Below, one piece after another: positions 38,096 through 50,200 of a stretch of 64,000 nt of DNA. Each line of letters starts with the position of its first letter. The stretch's first letter is position 1. The stretch spans positions 204,561 to 268,560 of the forward strand of contig JASANG010001073.1 of the NCBI GenBank assembly GCA_030248215.1. The letters run 5' to 3'. Both the position numbers and the translations under genes were made by a program. The notes below the pieces were generated by a model that was not told the DNA's origin, did not search any database, and worked only from the letters and a program-made list of their open reading frames with translations. The stretch is from Enoplolaimus lenunculus. Taxonomy: Eukaryota; Nematoda; Enoplea; Enoplida; Thoracostomopsidae.

Positions 38096-39133
38096 GTGTT
38101 TTTAGTCAAAGACCTTTAAATACTACCAGTTTAGTATATAAAATTTCAAAAGATTTCTTCGCTCCTTATTTCTTCAACTCCCTGCTGAGCGTTTCCGCAA
38201 ATTATAATTGCTATTTGCGTTCAATTATAGTCGTACGCCAGGGTGACTCAAAGCACTTATTTGCGTCATGTGTTCACGAGCACAAGTCGTTTACTTCGTC
38301 CATCACACAAACCACTTCAAACTAGGGTGCTTTCTAAACGTTTGACCGCTAAGTCTAAATGTTAGCTAAGACATTATGAAGTAATATAGGCTTGTAGTCT
38401 ATATTTGTTTATAGTTTTGACTAGACGTTACAGCTAGATATTTAGCCCAAGTCGAAAACACACTTGAAATACAGACTACTCGTGTCTCAAAGTCAAACAG
38501 CTTTTAGCTAAAGTTGATTAAAGAAAAGTTTCGAAATGTATTTAGTACGCAAATGTTAAGTAAAAAACCGAGCAATGTGTTTTCTGATATTTAATATAAT
38601 TTTTCTGAAAATAAACGAGAAAACATTTTGGTTTGTCGTTTTATTAATATAATTATTTTCATAGCGTAATTTCAGTTTTTACGTGAAAAGTTTTTTCGAT
38701 GAGGACAGAAATATTTTCATGTGCTCCTTCCGAATCACACCGTATGAATTTTAAGGAAAACATTTGAAATATTTTAATTATTTCATGTGAATTCTAGACA
38801 GTGGGCATTATTTATAGAGCTTATTAATATTGTTAATGAGATCATTTTAGAAATAAAGACTGTACGCGATACCAAGCTGTATTTGTGCCATCATGTAAAC
38901 AGCTTCATAGATGATAATTACTAATGGTAAGTCATAAGGAATAGTTCCGAGCTTGTTTACGTATATATGGTGATTTCAATGCACATACACAGACATATAT
39001 ACCAATATTTGTCTATAAGTACAATTAGTCTAAAGCTTAAGCTTACTTCATAGCAGTTCCACAGAAAACGGTTTGAACCTGATCTATACATATGTCAAAA
39101 CGGTTTATTTCATTGTTGTTGTACAGTTTTGGT

Positions 39134-39294
39134 GGCCCATGTTACATTAAGGGACGTCCAGGTTTCTGGTAGGTCCATAGAAGAGTAGGTTTAGATGCTA
39201 GATTACATTTTTTCGCTTAGACTGAGGCGTAGGCTTAGACTTAGGCGTTGGAATACACTTAATCTACTGTTAAACCCTTAAAGTGACATATGCC
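39134..39294 (-). mobile_element. TTAGGC-containing miniature element, GGCCCATGTTAC subtype
   Basis: The ends GGCCCATGTTACATTAAGGG and CCCTTAAAGTGACATATGCC are inverse. GGCGTAGGCTTAGACTTAGG lies inside. Confidence 0.65.
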
Positions 39295-41267
39295 GTTTTT
39301 GTTATTTAGACCTCGGGACCAAAACTGTAAACATTTTTTCAATCAATAGCTGCGACATGCGGGGTTGCTTATACAAGCAAGTAAAAGTAGACCTGTGGGG
39401 GCGGGTGCAAAATTTTTATTGGGGGACTGAACCAATCTGTTTTTATTGGCTATGAGTCCGGCAAAAAATACTCATTTGCGTGTCGCAAACTGACAATACC
39501 GATCCTTATATACCCAACCAATATCAAAAACAAGCAGCATCCACAATGATGTGCTAGAATATTAAGCGGCGCCGCGGTCGAAATAATTGTAACTTAAAAT
39601 TATGTAAGGTTTCAACTAAATGCCGCAATAAATTCTATGATCCCAATATATTTTCTTAAGTATACTTTAACGGTTAATGAATAATTGAAACCGGGTATAG
39701 TTAATTGCGCACAAAATACGTATTTCCTAAAATTTACTCACATAATTGCAGACAACATATTCCGTTTCCAAGGGTACCAGACATCGGCTTTCACACGCAA
39801 TATTGCGTGATAAACGACCATAATTAGAGCGGTTTACCTTGTCAAAGTTACAAATTAACCTAGTAGAATGATCTTATAATTTTGTGTAGCAACTGTTTGG
39901 CATCTGATCACTAAATTTCAATGTAAAACAACTGGTTGGTTATGTGGGTTCGTATACTTCAAAAATATTAGTGACGGAAACAGAAATTTCGAAGCCAAAT
40001 GTAATTTTAGTACAAAATTTCTGACCCAAAGTTGTCGTTTTGATCCAAGTGACATGATCGCGGCAGCCCGGCTGGTCCGTCAGTGTTAAATTTATGTTTA
40101 TCCACTTTCTTTTAATTGTGTGATGATAACAAATTATTCTTAAATTGATTTTCTCTCATATAGAGTTTATAACACTACGTTAATATGCAGAAAGTTTCAA
40201 AATCTAACCATTTTAGGGCAAAGGCCGGCTATGGAGGAATAACCGAAAAGACTCAAATTTTCTATATGCTCGCAATATAATGTTTATACATCGCATTTCA
40301 AATTTTCACTTTCCGAATTGGAAATTTTTAGGTATCAAATTATGCATACACTTGGAACGAAATTGCCATACCCATCCTTGTGTACTAAATATCGCGAATG
40401 CTGCATATTGATCTTAATTGCTATAATCTACGCTCATTTTAATTTAACGTTAAGGGATACTTTAAAAATATATTTTCCTATATCAGGGGGATACAGGGTG
40501 TTACCCTTCAAAAGTTTAGCCACTAAAAATCACGTCTAGGGGTCAAAAACTTGTCTGGCCCGCTACGCTCGTTCGCCTCAAACTTCTAAGTAAAAGCAAA
40601 ATGCCCTCGTGAAATGAAATCCTCGCAACACCCCTAATCGTTCATACTTTACATTGACCCAGACATAACTGATTGTTTTTCTATAAACTTTATGCGATAC
40701 GTTGCTCAGTCTCCGGTTTGCGTTGAGCACATTTGAAATTAATGTTTAAGCATTTTTACACATAAACACACGAAAGTGTTTCATACTGACCGATGTGGGT
40801 AGCTTGATGGAATCGTAGCAAAGCCTTGTCATAAACTTACTTTTAATTTTGTTCATTTGACCAATATAGCCGAGCTACGTTTTAAAAGCTGCGCTTAAGA
40901 ATTGCCTGGCCTCTCTCCGAAACCTAAACTTTGGACCATTTTGATTAAAAATAGGTTCATTTTGTGACTTCGAATCATTTTGATTAAAAATAGGTTCACT
41001 TTGTGCTGTTCTGAATTATATTAACAGATGTATATCATGAACTGAATCATATTGTGCTCAACCTACTCAGTAAAAATTTAAATTTGTTTTCGACGGCCAT
41101 CACCCGGTAATTTTTAGCCTGGACCTTCTTCAGCCGGGGTGGGGGAGTTGGACGCGCTAATAACAGCCCTGTATGTTTTTTATATTTCAATAACCGAATT
41201 ATAGTATTCTTTTCTTTTACAAGGTTACAAATGGAGTATTTTTTCGTTAATTTTCAGGCACGAAACC

Positions 41268-44200
41268 ATGCATATCAATAGAATAGCAAGCTTCTGGTCA
41301 AATTGTAATCTGTGTCGCGCAACGCTCTTGATTATCACCATTGCCGATTTGTTTCTGGCGAATCTAGTCAAGCTTAGCACAGCCGCTTGCCCCGCTGGTA
41401 TCGTAGCACCATGCACTTGCAGTTCAACAGATTACGAACCTGTCAATATTTATTGCGAACGCTCGTCCAGCTTATCGAGTGTCCTAACATCAATAGGTAC
41501 CTTCCCATCTGCCATTGATAGCTTAACAATTACTCGGTCGCAGCTAAACAGTCGTTTACCAGCATTTGCATTCCGAGATTTACAAATCAAACGTCTTGTA
41601 CTGAGTCATAACAACATTTCATTCATAGACGCACAAGCGTTCAACGGACCAATCATAAAAACGCTGGAAGAATTAAATTTAGCTCAAAATTCACTATCAT
41701 CATTTGATAAATTTGCTGCAAGTGGCCACTTGAGCGCGCTTCGGTCATTGTCATTGGCTAAAAACGGCATTGCGGATTTAGGACATGCGCCGTTCGCAAA
41801 CTACCAATCAAAAACTGTCCTGCGCCGGCTCGATTTATCAGGCAACCAATTACGTGCGCTGAACTCGGACGCATTCTCCAATCTAATCGCTTTAGAACAG
41901 TTGAATTTAGACAAAAACTTTCTATCTGCAATTCCATTGGCTGCCTTAGTACCGCTTGCTAGTTCACTTCAAGATCTGTCGTTGAGTGTTAATCGAATCA
42001 GCGCTATTCCCATCGGTAGCCTCCAGTTACCACGGTTGAAATCGCTTAGTCTTGAAGTCAATTCTATTCGTGAATTGCGGCCAAAATCACTGCAGGGTGT
42101 GCCTAATTTGGTCTATTTATACATCGCCTCAAATTCTCTGAAGCAGCTACAACCCTCTGCATTCCGCGCAGTTCCTCGGCTTAAAGTGTTGTCGTTATCG
42201 CATAATCATATTGGCCGCTTGCCAGAAGATGCGTTTGTTTATGTACCAAATTTGGTTCGGCTTGAAATTGCTGACTGCGCACTGACTGCCATCGAACCTG
42301 GTGCTTTTCAAGTTGTTGGCAACGTTCAGGTGTTGGATTTAAGTGATAATCAGCTTAAAAAGTAAATGTAAAATTATTTTTTCATCAGGTTTTATTTGAA
42401 AGAAAATAATAAATATTTTGTTTTTTGTAAGCATGTGAGACATGCTTGTCCGTTATGTGTACATGTAATATATGCAATGCACGCGGGCAGCTGGCTAAAT
42501 GGTACAGTGGTAGATCGCTTGCCTCGAAATCCTAAGGCCGCAAGTTGGATCCCCGCTCTGTAGGCCCGGTTTTCCAGCTCTAATACTTAAAAGGTCTGAG
42601 GTCCCGGTTCCTACCTGGAGTGACTTGAGGGCTATGCCGTGAGCGCAATTGTAAATTTCCGCGCTTTGAACGCGGTATCACCGGCAGCATACGGTCGACA
42701 TATATAGTCGATGATAAAGTAGTTAAAAAGGTGGGCTACATGGCTATGAGGTAAAGCGCTTGCTTCGGAATTTTAAGGCCGCTAGTTCAATTCCCGCTCT
42801 GCAGGCCTACATTTGCGCAGCCGCTTAGTAAAAAGGTCCGAAGTTCCGTGTCCTACCCAGACTGACATTATACTCTGGTTTGTATTTGTTTACAAAGTTA
42901 ACTCACACCTATAACCATAGTTAAACGTAGGGTTTTATGCTTAGGCTCAAGCTTCGGTTTTGTAAAACTTAGGCAAAGCTTGGGCTTATGCTAAGGCTTC
43001 GGTAAACTTTTTCCTAAGCCTAAGCCTGAGGCTTGACTTAAGCCGTGCGGGTGAAGTATACAAGATTCAAGGCTTGAAACTAATCTTAGCTCTATCAGTG
43101 CTCCATTAACCCCAAAGAATCGAACAACACTACAGTTGTTTCAGAATTCCTCGGTCAATGTTCAATGGCCTAAATCGCTTGTATTCTCTAGTCTTGAAAG
43201 GCAATCAAGTATTGGACATTGAGCCGCGCGCTTTCGCTGATTTGCCGTTGCTGCGTCACTTAGATTTGAGTGCGAACAAACTGCGATCACTGCATTCTTC
43301 TGATACGTTTAGTGGTAGTTTAATTCAAACTAGTCCACCTACGTCACGAGTATTGTATTTATACGGTAAGTCAAATACAATGGCTATTGGGCTATTTCAC
43401 CATCATATATTACATTAAAGTTTAGGCTTAGGAAAGCTTTCTGCGAAACCTCCGCCTAAATCTAAGCCTAAGCCTAAGCCTGTGGAAGAGAAATGTACAT
43501 GAACGAACATTTACTTTTAGCAAGCAATAAAGCAAAGGACTTGCGTCAGTAAAACCATTGCTTGAACGAATCATCTTTGTCGTTTCCCAATATATCTTAA
43601 CATCCAATATTTTAGTCATTTTTTGGGCCCGGCTTCTTCGAATCCAAATTCCTCGGTACGCTACCACCACCAGCAGCGAATATGCAAATTTCTGACGTGG
43701 GGGCTGGATGGCAAAAATTATGAAACGCAATTTTTACAGTATGCCATATTTGTATCAGTTTTCTGAGCAGGAATACTGTAAGGTAGACCTTACTTTTTTA
43801 ACACAAAAAGTTTTCTGGCGAGAATCTGCTAGTGTACGCCACCAGTTATTGTTTCAGAAAATCCTTGGCGATGCGATTCCGATCTGGCGTGGTTTCTGCA
43901 ATGGTTGAACGCGAATGCTGATTTAGTAATTGATGCACCAGGTTATCCACCATCGGTTTGCGTCAAACCAAGTCATTTGAACCAAATCCAGCTGCGGAAT
44001 ATTGACGAGAGATCACTTCAATCGCTTGACGCAAGCACAGGCCTAAAGACCAGTCTGAACAAACGAAACAATGGGCCGTTTCCGTTAGAAACCTCGCGGT
44101 ATCGACCGCATCCTAAGCTGAGTGGCGTCAATTTAGCGGCATTGATTTTAGGTAAAGCTAACCATACAAAGGTTACGGCATGCACTTTGTGTCCGCTAAA

Positions 44201-45330
44201 TTTTAAAATAGTGTTTAGTGGCGTATGTTGGTCAACAGAGCCATGGCCGCTTATAATTTTGTTGAATAAATTTTTTCTCTGATAAATATGATAGCTTACA
44301 AAAAATTGATTCACAAATAAGCACTACATATGAATTACTGCAGTTGGCCCGGAACAAACATGCTATTAATTCGTCCATTGTCGTATTCAACAAATGTTTG
44401 CGGTTGCGGACGTTAATTGGTATCACATCCTTAAACCTGAAAATTATGCGTGCAAACATTTGGTTGAAATTTAACCAATGGACCTTAGAGTATAGCCTAT
44501 ACGCGATTAAAAGTAAACCGGGTTTGGATATATTGTAAATTTGAAAGCAATTGCCAATTTGAATGCTGAATAGTTTGTTCAAGTCAAGTTCAAATTTTCA
44601 ATTGCATGCTCCACGCATACTTCACTATAATAAACGGATAATACTAGTTCAATCATTTCCAGTTACAAAGGCTCAAAAAATTTATAATTTGGAATCTCAA
44701 AATTAAATGCTAGTACCCTATGCGTCGCCTTGCGGATGAAACATAACATGGAACGCCCATTTTAATTATATTTAAGGACTTGTCCACTAATGCTAAACCC
44801 ACATCCAAGCCTAAACTTAAGCCGAAACATAAGCATAATTTTAATCCTAAGTCAAAGCCATGTTTAAGCGTAAACCTAATATGGACCAAAATAAAAATAG
44901 TTTAATTTATAATCTTTTAGGTTTAATCATGGGAATATTAATCTTAACGGTAGTTCTCCTGCTTGTAATGCGATACTTCGTTAGCGAACGCCACAGAAGA
45001 TTGAAAGAAAGCTCAGATGAAATTCGACGATTTGCACTTATTTCCGGATCCGGTTGTGGTTCTTCTGCCGGAAGTAGCACTGGATATACGTCACGGGGGT
45101 CGCCTTATTCGGCAACTTCTTCGTCTGGCAGGTTGTGCTCAAGGAACGAGAGGTTAGGATCACCTGCGATGGCGCACCCTGGTACACAGCCAATTCAAAC
45201 AATATCTTCAGGAAGGCATACAGATGGACTGTTTGATAGAACCACACATCATAATACAGTTGGTGGTGGACTTGTCGGACGTCAGCGTGGAACTTACTTC
45301 TTGAATCGGCCGTGGTATTGGTGGTTTTGA
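41268..45330 (+). CDS. Extracellular leucine-rich-repeat single-pass membrane protein (LET-4/EGG-6-like)
   Basis: Four exons (41268-42361, 43145-43365, 43858-44151, 44921-45330) join in phase to 672 residues. A signal peptide leads into a cysteine-bearing cap (ACPAGIVAPCTCSS), then roughly 13-14 LRRs (for example LKSLSLEVNSIRELRPKSL). Next come a C-terminal cap (ENPWRCDSDLAWFLQWL), a membrane helix created across the last junction (LGLIMGILILTVVLLLVM), and a basic then Ser/Gly-rich cytoplasmic tail ending PWYWWF. This is the layout of nematode apical-matrix LRR proteins such as LET-4 and EGG-6. The exact orthologue is not settled. One cysteine of the usual PWxCDC cap is serine. ATTTTCAG at 41250-41257, 10 bases before the ATG, could be a trans-splice site or a 5'-UTR intron end. 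Confidence 0.92.
42487..42700 (+). mobile_element. tRNA-derived SINE, family 3 (first of two in an intron)
   Basis: The tRNA-like head has GGCTAAATGGTACAGTGGTA and the B-box-like GCAAGTTGGATCCCC. The tail is GGTTTTCCAGCTCTAATACT and TCCTACCTGGAGTGA. It lies in intron 42362-43144 of the LRR gene. Confidence 0.7.
42735..42880 (+). mobile_element. tRNA-derived SINE, family 3 (second copy)
   Basis: GGCTATGAGGTAAAGCGC and GCTAGTTCAATTCCCGC form the tRNA-like part. The tail CAGCCGCTTAGTAAAAAGG and CCTACCCAGACTGA matches 6877-7040. It follows the first copy in the same orientation. Confidence 0.7.
42925..43050 (-). repeat. Degenerate TTAGGC-like string in an intron
   Basis: Repeated GCTTAGGCTC, TTAGGC-like and CCTAAGCCTAAGCCTGAGG units are scattered over 125 bp, partly in both orientations. 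It lies in intron 42362-43144. Confidence 0.6.
43424..43484 (+). repeat. TTAGGC/TAAGCC string
   Basis: CTAAGCCTAAGCCTAAGCC is in intron 43366-43857 of the LRR gene, with one inverted TTAGGCTTAGG beside it. Confidence 0.65.
44785..44875 (+). repeat. TAAGCC-type string
   Basis: CAAGCCTAAACTTAAGCC and related diverged units lie in the last intron (44152-44920) of the LRR gene. A TTG/ATG-led open frame reading through here (44860) is an intron extension of the real last exon. Confidence 0.55.
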
Positions 45331-45447
45331 AACTGAAAACGGCACTAGTTCACTTGCGTGGCTCAGTGAAAATTATGTGAAAACCTTTGAGAAAGTGTCG
45401 GAGAGCTGTGAAAAGAAACTGTTTAATTGAAATCTAATCGGAATTGA

Positions 45448-45453
45448 AATAAA
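45448..45453 (+). promoter_or_regulatory. Poly(A) signal of the extracellular LRR gene
   Basis: A canonical AATAAA lies 118 bases after the stop codon. The 600 bases beyond it hold nothing recognisable. Confidence 0.6.
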
Positions 45454-46064
45454 GCAGCGGATTAAGCAAATTAATCGGATGCTTAGGGGTGATTTTATAT
45501 TTAGAAATGTTGATCAGCAAAAACTAAAGAGCATTTTCCGACATTTATTGACAATAATTTCCTTAAAATAGTGCGAAAATGTATATTGCATTGTTTAATA
45601 GAATCGTTTCTCAAATTTAATATCAAGGATTTCCACGAAATTTTTGCTGCGATAACCGAATCATACTTCACGGGCACCTTTATAAACATATTTTTGAAAC
45701 AGAAAAGGTTTTTTTTGCCAATATAAAGATATACTTTACGTAACATTTACTTATTGATTTGAATTTAAACCTTCGCTATAACAGCGTGCTTTTGGAGTAG
45801 CAAAAAGTGTCATTTTGCTTACCAGCTCTACAAGAAACAGTTTACTAAGTAATCATAAAAAGTTCGGCGCATTTTCAGTTTGCCACATATGCCTAATACT
45901 TCAACCAGATCGAAATAATAACATTTCTGATTTTTGTATTTAAATTCGTGATTTATGCTATTTTACACGCTTACATTATCATTGTTTTTGTCCAAGTTTT
46001 TTTACTGAATTTATTCAATATATCACGTATGCACATGCTAATGACAGTGAATAAAACCTATGTA

Positions 46065-46562
46065 CTGCAGTGACCCCAATAAAAAGAGGAGAAAATAACA
46101 GTCTAATTTGGAGTCTAAGTCGATGCAACTTCATTTCTTTAATAGAGTCCGGAAATGGATAGGGTTCAATATTACTGATTTGATTATTGTATAGAAACAA
46201 ATAAGAGGGTGTGATAAGGGGTCCCCATTTTGAGTCCAAATCAATAGGAGTCCGTATCCCTAATAAGAGTCCGTAAGCGTGTAGAGTCCCTATACCCTAA
46301 TTAGAATCCATAATTGTCAATTATTCCTAACTGTAGAGCATAAATAACTCCAGGACCAAAAAAGTTGAGTTCGAAACTTTAAAGCGTATTTACTTCTGAA
46401 AGTATATAACCTTGCATTATCGCTGAAGCGTTTAATGCAAGGTAAAAACGTTTAATTCAACGAATAGTTGGAACACCGGACAAAGGGTGGAGGAGGGCGG
46501 GTTGAAAATAAATGACAGTCCGTAACCGAAGAACAGGTGGTACTCTCTGGAGAGGCTAAATA
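46065..46562. mobile_element. GTGACCCGAATAAGAGG-family element, rearranged
   Basis: It starts CTGCAGTGACCCCAATAAA after TA. A second internal start (AAATAAGAGGGTGTGATAAG) near 46199 suggests one copy inserted in or joined to another. Its right end abuts the next TTAGGC-bearing repeat. Confidence 0.55.
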
Positions 46563-46569
46563 TATCAGT

Positions 46570-46825
46570 CCCCGGGCCGTTACAGCAGTATGAGCACATT
46601 CCTAAGCCTAAGCCTAGACCTAAGCCTAAAACCTAAAGACTATGCGTAATAATGAGCTGATTTCCTAAGCATAAGCCTATGCGTAAGAATAAGCTGCTTA
46701 CCTATAAATAAGCCTATGCGTAAGAATGAGCTGATTACCTTAGCATAAGCCTATGAATAAGCAAAATAGTCTAAAACCTTAAGGTTCTGTTACAGTCTCG
46801 CAGAACAACGTTACGCCCCTATGTT
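46570..46825 (+). mobile_element. Expanded TTAGGC-containing element
   Basis: GGGCCGTTACAGCAGTATGAG leads into CCTAAGCCTAAGCCTAGACC. A roughly 60-bp unit (AATGAGCTGATT, CTAAGCATAAGCCTATG) is then repeated about three times, and the shared right block with CTCGCAGAACAACG follows. It is longer than its relatives because of this internal expansion. Confidence 0.65.
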
Positions 46826-46957
46826 TTTACGAGCTCAAAATTAGATGCTAAGTTAGAGGCTATATATCTATATATTCAACTCAAAATACATTCGTGAATA
46901 AAGTTTATTTCTAGTATTTGCAATGATAGATACAAATGTAACTTTACAATTCAAAAT

Positions 46958-47141
46958 TTAATTTATCAACGCAAGCCATGCTAAGAAAACCTGCGCTTGT
47001 TTGGGCAGCATCCTTCATAATTCGATTGTATACACTTTCGAACATGATAAGACCAACGCGACTATATGCCGTTTTCAGTTTGCAGGTGATATCAAACCCG
47101 TATTCAACTCTGCTCGACCAATTAAAGCCCCTGTATGCCAT
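46958..47141 (-). pseudogene. Relic of the last exon of the adjacent LRR gene
   Basis: The minus-strand frame ends LSMACVDKLNFEL, against LSMACIDKLNFEL in the gene just upstream, with LKTAYSRVGLIMFESVYNRI aligning to the intact TAYSHVELTMSERVYDLI. Similarity is confined to about the last 50 codons. The relic starts 144 bp beyond the stop of the intact gene, so it is a diverged tandem duplicate of the 3' end. Confidence 0.75.
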
Positions 47142-47284
47142 TCTAAAAAATTTTTAGCCAAAGCTGCAAAGTAAATAGGTTCAAACTTTTTAGTTGAGTT
47201 CAAATTTAATTCTTAAGGAGCTCAGACCCTGTCTTCCCTCTGACTACATTTTACTAAAACTTGCACGGATAGATAACAAAGTTA

Positions 47285-50200
47285 TCATAGTTCAAAATTT
47301 AATTTGTCGATACAAGCCATACTTAATAAATCTTCGCTAGTTTCGACAATATTCATAATTAAATCGTAGACACGTTCGGACATAGTAAGTTCAACGTGAC
47401 TATATGCGGTTTCAGTTTGCGGGGGATACCAATTGTAATCACCAATCCTTGAATCAATATACCGTCGTACTCCATAAAAAGTAACTCCAGTGTGCGCAAA
47501 AAATAGCTGTTCCAATTTCAAACCCAACCTCAGTTCAACTGGTAGCACAAGAAACTTGTCCCCAAGCGTCGAATGACCACTAACGTCAAGATATTCAAGT
47601 GCACAAAGTTTGGCCAAAGCCTTGATCATAAATGGTTCTTCAATCGGTTTAACAGCCATTTCAAATCGCTTCGAAGTTGATGGTTGCTCGAGATCTGGCT
47701 CAGGCACATTTATTTGAGGATCAAATCTAAGTTCGAGTTGTTTTAGTGAACCAAGATGACCATTGGTCACTAAGTTAACGATTACATGTAAACCATCATG
47801 GCTTGCAACAGGAGTATCAGATACTGACAAACGAATAACATTGGGCGCGGTCAACCGCTCAAACTGCGACGGTGCTAAATCTAAAGTCCCATCGAGCTTA
47901 AGCCAAGTTAAATTCTGAAGTCCAACTTGATTTAACCCGATCCCTAACAGATGTTGAAATGATATCGTTGATTCCACCAAGTGGATATGAAATAATGTAA
48001 TAGGCAGCTCGCCAAGTCCTGCGTCTAAGATCATGGAACAATTGTCAAATCTGACCGATTGTAGCCCGTATAAATATTCAAATACGGTATACTCGGCAAG
48101 TTCTGTACGCTTTGCCCTAATGCAAACATTTTCTACGCTTAAACTAATTAAATTTCGGCAGATTAGAGCTAATCTAGTCATATCTAATATTTGCCGGCGA
48201 CCTGATTCGCCATCTAATTCGTTAACAACTATGTGTAGCACTTGAAGTCGAAAACTATAAACTTTAGAAACTATTTCATTTAAATTTGAATTCGTGTCAA
48301 TAGACCATTTCAAAATATCAATCCGACATAAATTAGTATGTTTTTCAATTTTAGTTCGGATCTGCTCTGAACTAAGTAGATCTGCCGCAGTAGCTTGGGT
48401 CGATGGTCCACGAATTTCCCGGTCTAACGGTTCCGTATATCTGTCTGGGAAAATTGGTGAATTCATTGTTAATCTTTGAATTGTAGGCAGTGTTAAGCAT
48501 GCTAATATATCGAGTTCTGATGCTGTGATGTGTTGTAGGCCAACAAATGAATGTTTCATATTTGTTTGCACAAATTGCACCTCATTTGCGTCAAATGGTT
48601 GATTTTGAATTAGTGAACGTACTGTATCGCCAAGTTCTGTATAGATGTACCCTGCTGCTATAACAGAATTTGGTTGAGGTTTATCGTTTACTTTCACATT
48701 CTCAAATGTTGTTTCAACTGCAGATTTAATACACGACTGCGCGTTTGGCTGTTGGGCAGCCTTGATTGCAACTATTTGGTATGCAATCGCGACGTGTTGA
48801 CGTGGAGGATAGGCCGTGAGTAACTCGTCTAGCTGGGGTAGTACTCCGTCGATACCTAATGATTTGAACGTCTTTTTGCGTGGAGCTATTACAGGATCTT
48901 CTTTTGTGGGAATACTAAAAAGTACAAACGTTTGGTATGTGATTTAATTTACAGAAAGTGAATCTCATGTACCCAGTTCTCCTAGCAATTTCAATATTTC
49001 AGTCAGGCAACGCAAGGACACCGCTGATTTTTGAATAACCGTGCAGCACACAATCGAGCTTAGTGGTGTGAAATCTTAATGTCGCATCTTTTCTAAATAA
49101 AAATATCAAATTACAGTCTGATTCAAAGAGTAGTTAATGGCTGATTTTGCAGGGCCGGAACAGCCAACCTCCATACCCCTTCACACCCTAACCGGTTGAA
49201 ACAAAATCCGGGGAAGTTTTGAAATGGTTCTGGCTTCTCGCTCGCTTGGCTCGTGGGATTCTGATACTATTCTATCTACCTTGCCGTGATTCTTTTAATG
49301 GCTTCGCGCACTACACAAACCTTAAATTAACCAGCAATTTGCATAATGTTAACAAATTTTCTCGCTGGCTTCACTCGCTGGTTTACAATTTCTTAAGATA
49401 ATATAAATCACGCGAAATGAAAGATTCAAGAACGGTAATAAAAACATTTTTGGAGTGAGGTGTGCCGTGCGTTGTCTTTCTTGTTTGGAGCATATGAAGA
49501 TTGTATAAGCTCTTACATAAACTATGAACTGTTCAGCTGCTTTAGCAGAAAATGTCATAAAAAATTCTCGCTGCGCGCGAAATATGGTTCATCTTATAAA
49601 TGAGTTCATTTTCTAAAAACTGTTTTTGGATGTGTGTCCTTCAGCTATCAAACGCAAGCGTGAGTCGCACAACCTCACATCAAGTACGCAGTATTTCTGA
49701 ATCCATTTTTTCGTTAGGGGTCCCCACCCTAGAGTTTGGGGGGGAGTCCCCGCCCCCACCAATATCTGCTCCGGCATTGCAAATTCTCCAATAGAACAGA
49801 ACGTAGTTCTGTTTTAAAATGAAATTGGATTCAAGTTTATTTTCATTTTGCAATTAATAACTTTAGTGTGGTGTTCGGGTTTTTCTCTAGTGTTACTTCA
49901 CAGCAACTGGTTGAATTTTAAATCAAGTGCTGCAAATTTCACTTTCTCAACGCGTTTACTTAAACGCTAATTTCGGTTTTTAAAAATCCGCCATTTCTTT
50001 GAATTTTGTGCCGCGTTCAGCCGATGTACAACGTTCAGCCCAACTGTTAAGTTTTTGTTAAACTCTATTGACCAAAGTAAACCATGTACTCTAGAGATTT
50101 AAGCTGATAATTACTTTGGCCAATTTTGCTTTTAGAGAACTAGCTGTAGATTCAGTACATTCCTGAGCCTGTGCCAAAGTGATGAAAAACTGTACAACTA

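Larger units (their letters stand above)
25413..41267. other. Long repeat-rich interval with no recognised gene
   Basis: Only the transposons and repeats listed separately were identified. Sub-stretches where I see nothing assignable are 25690-26300, 27860-28095, 28940-30000, 32776-33130, 33835-37000, 38100-39130 and 39295-41260. A direct duplication of about 39 bp (CATTTTGATTAAAAATAGG) occurs at 40937 and 40976. Confidence 0.55.

Noticed and set aside
42487-42560. Candidate tRNA gene with A- and B-box-like sequence
   Set aside because: The acceptor stem does not pair and the same head plus tail is repeated elsewhere, so it is a SINE.
46590-46780. True telomere or chromosome-fusion scar
   Set aside because: The TTAGGC units are degenerate, short and framed by transposon ends shared with many other sites.
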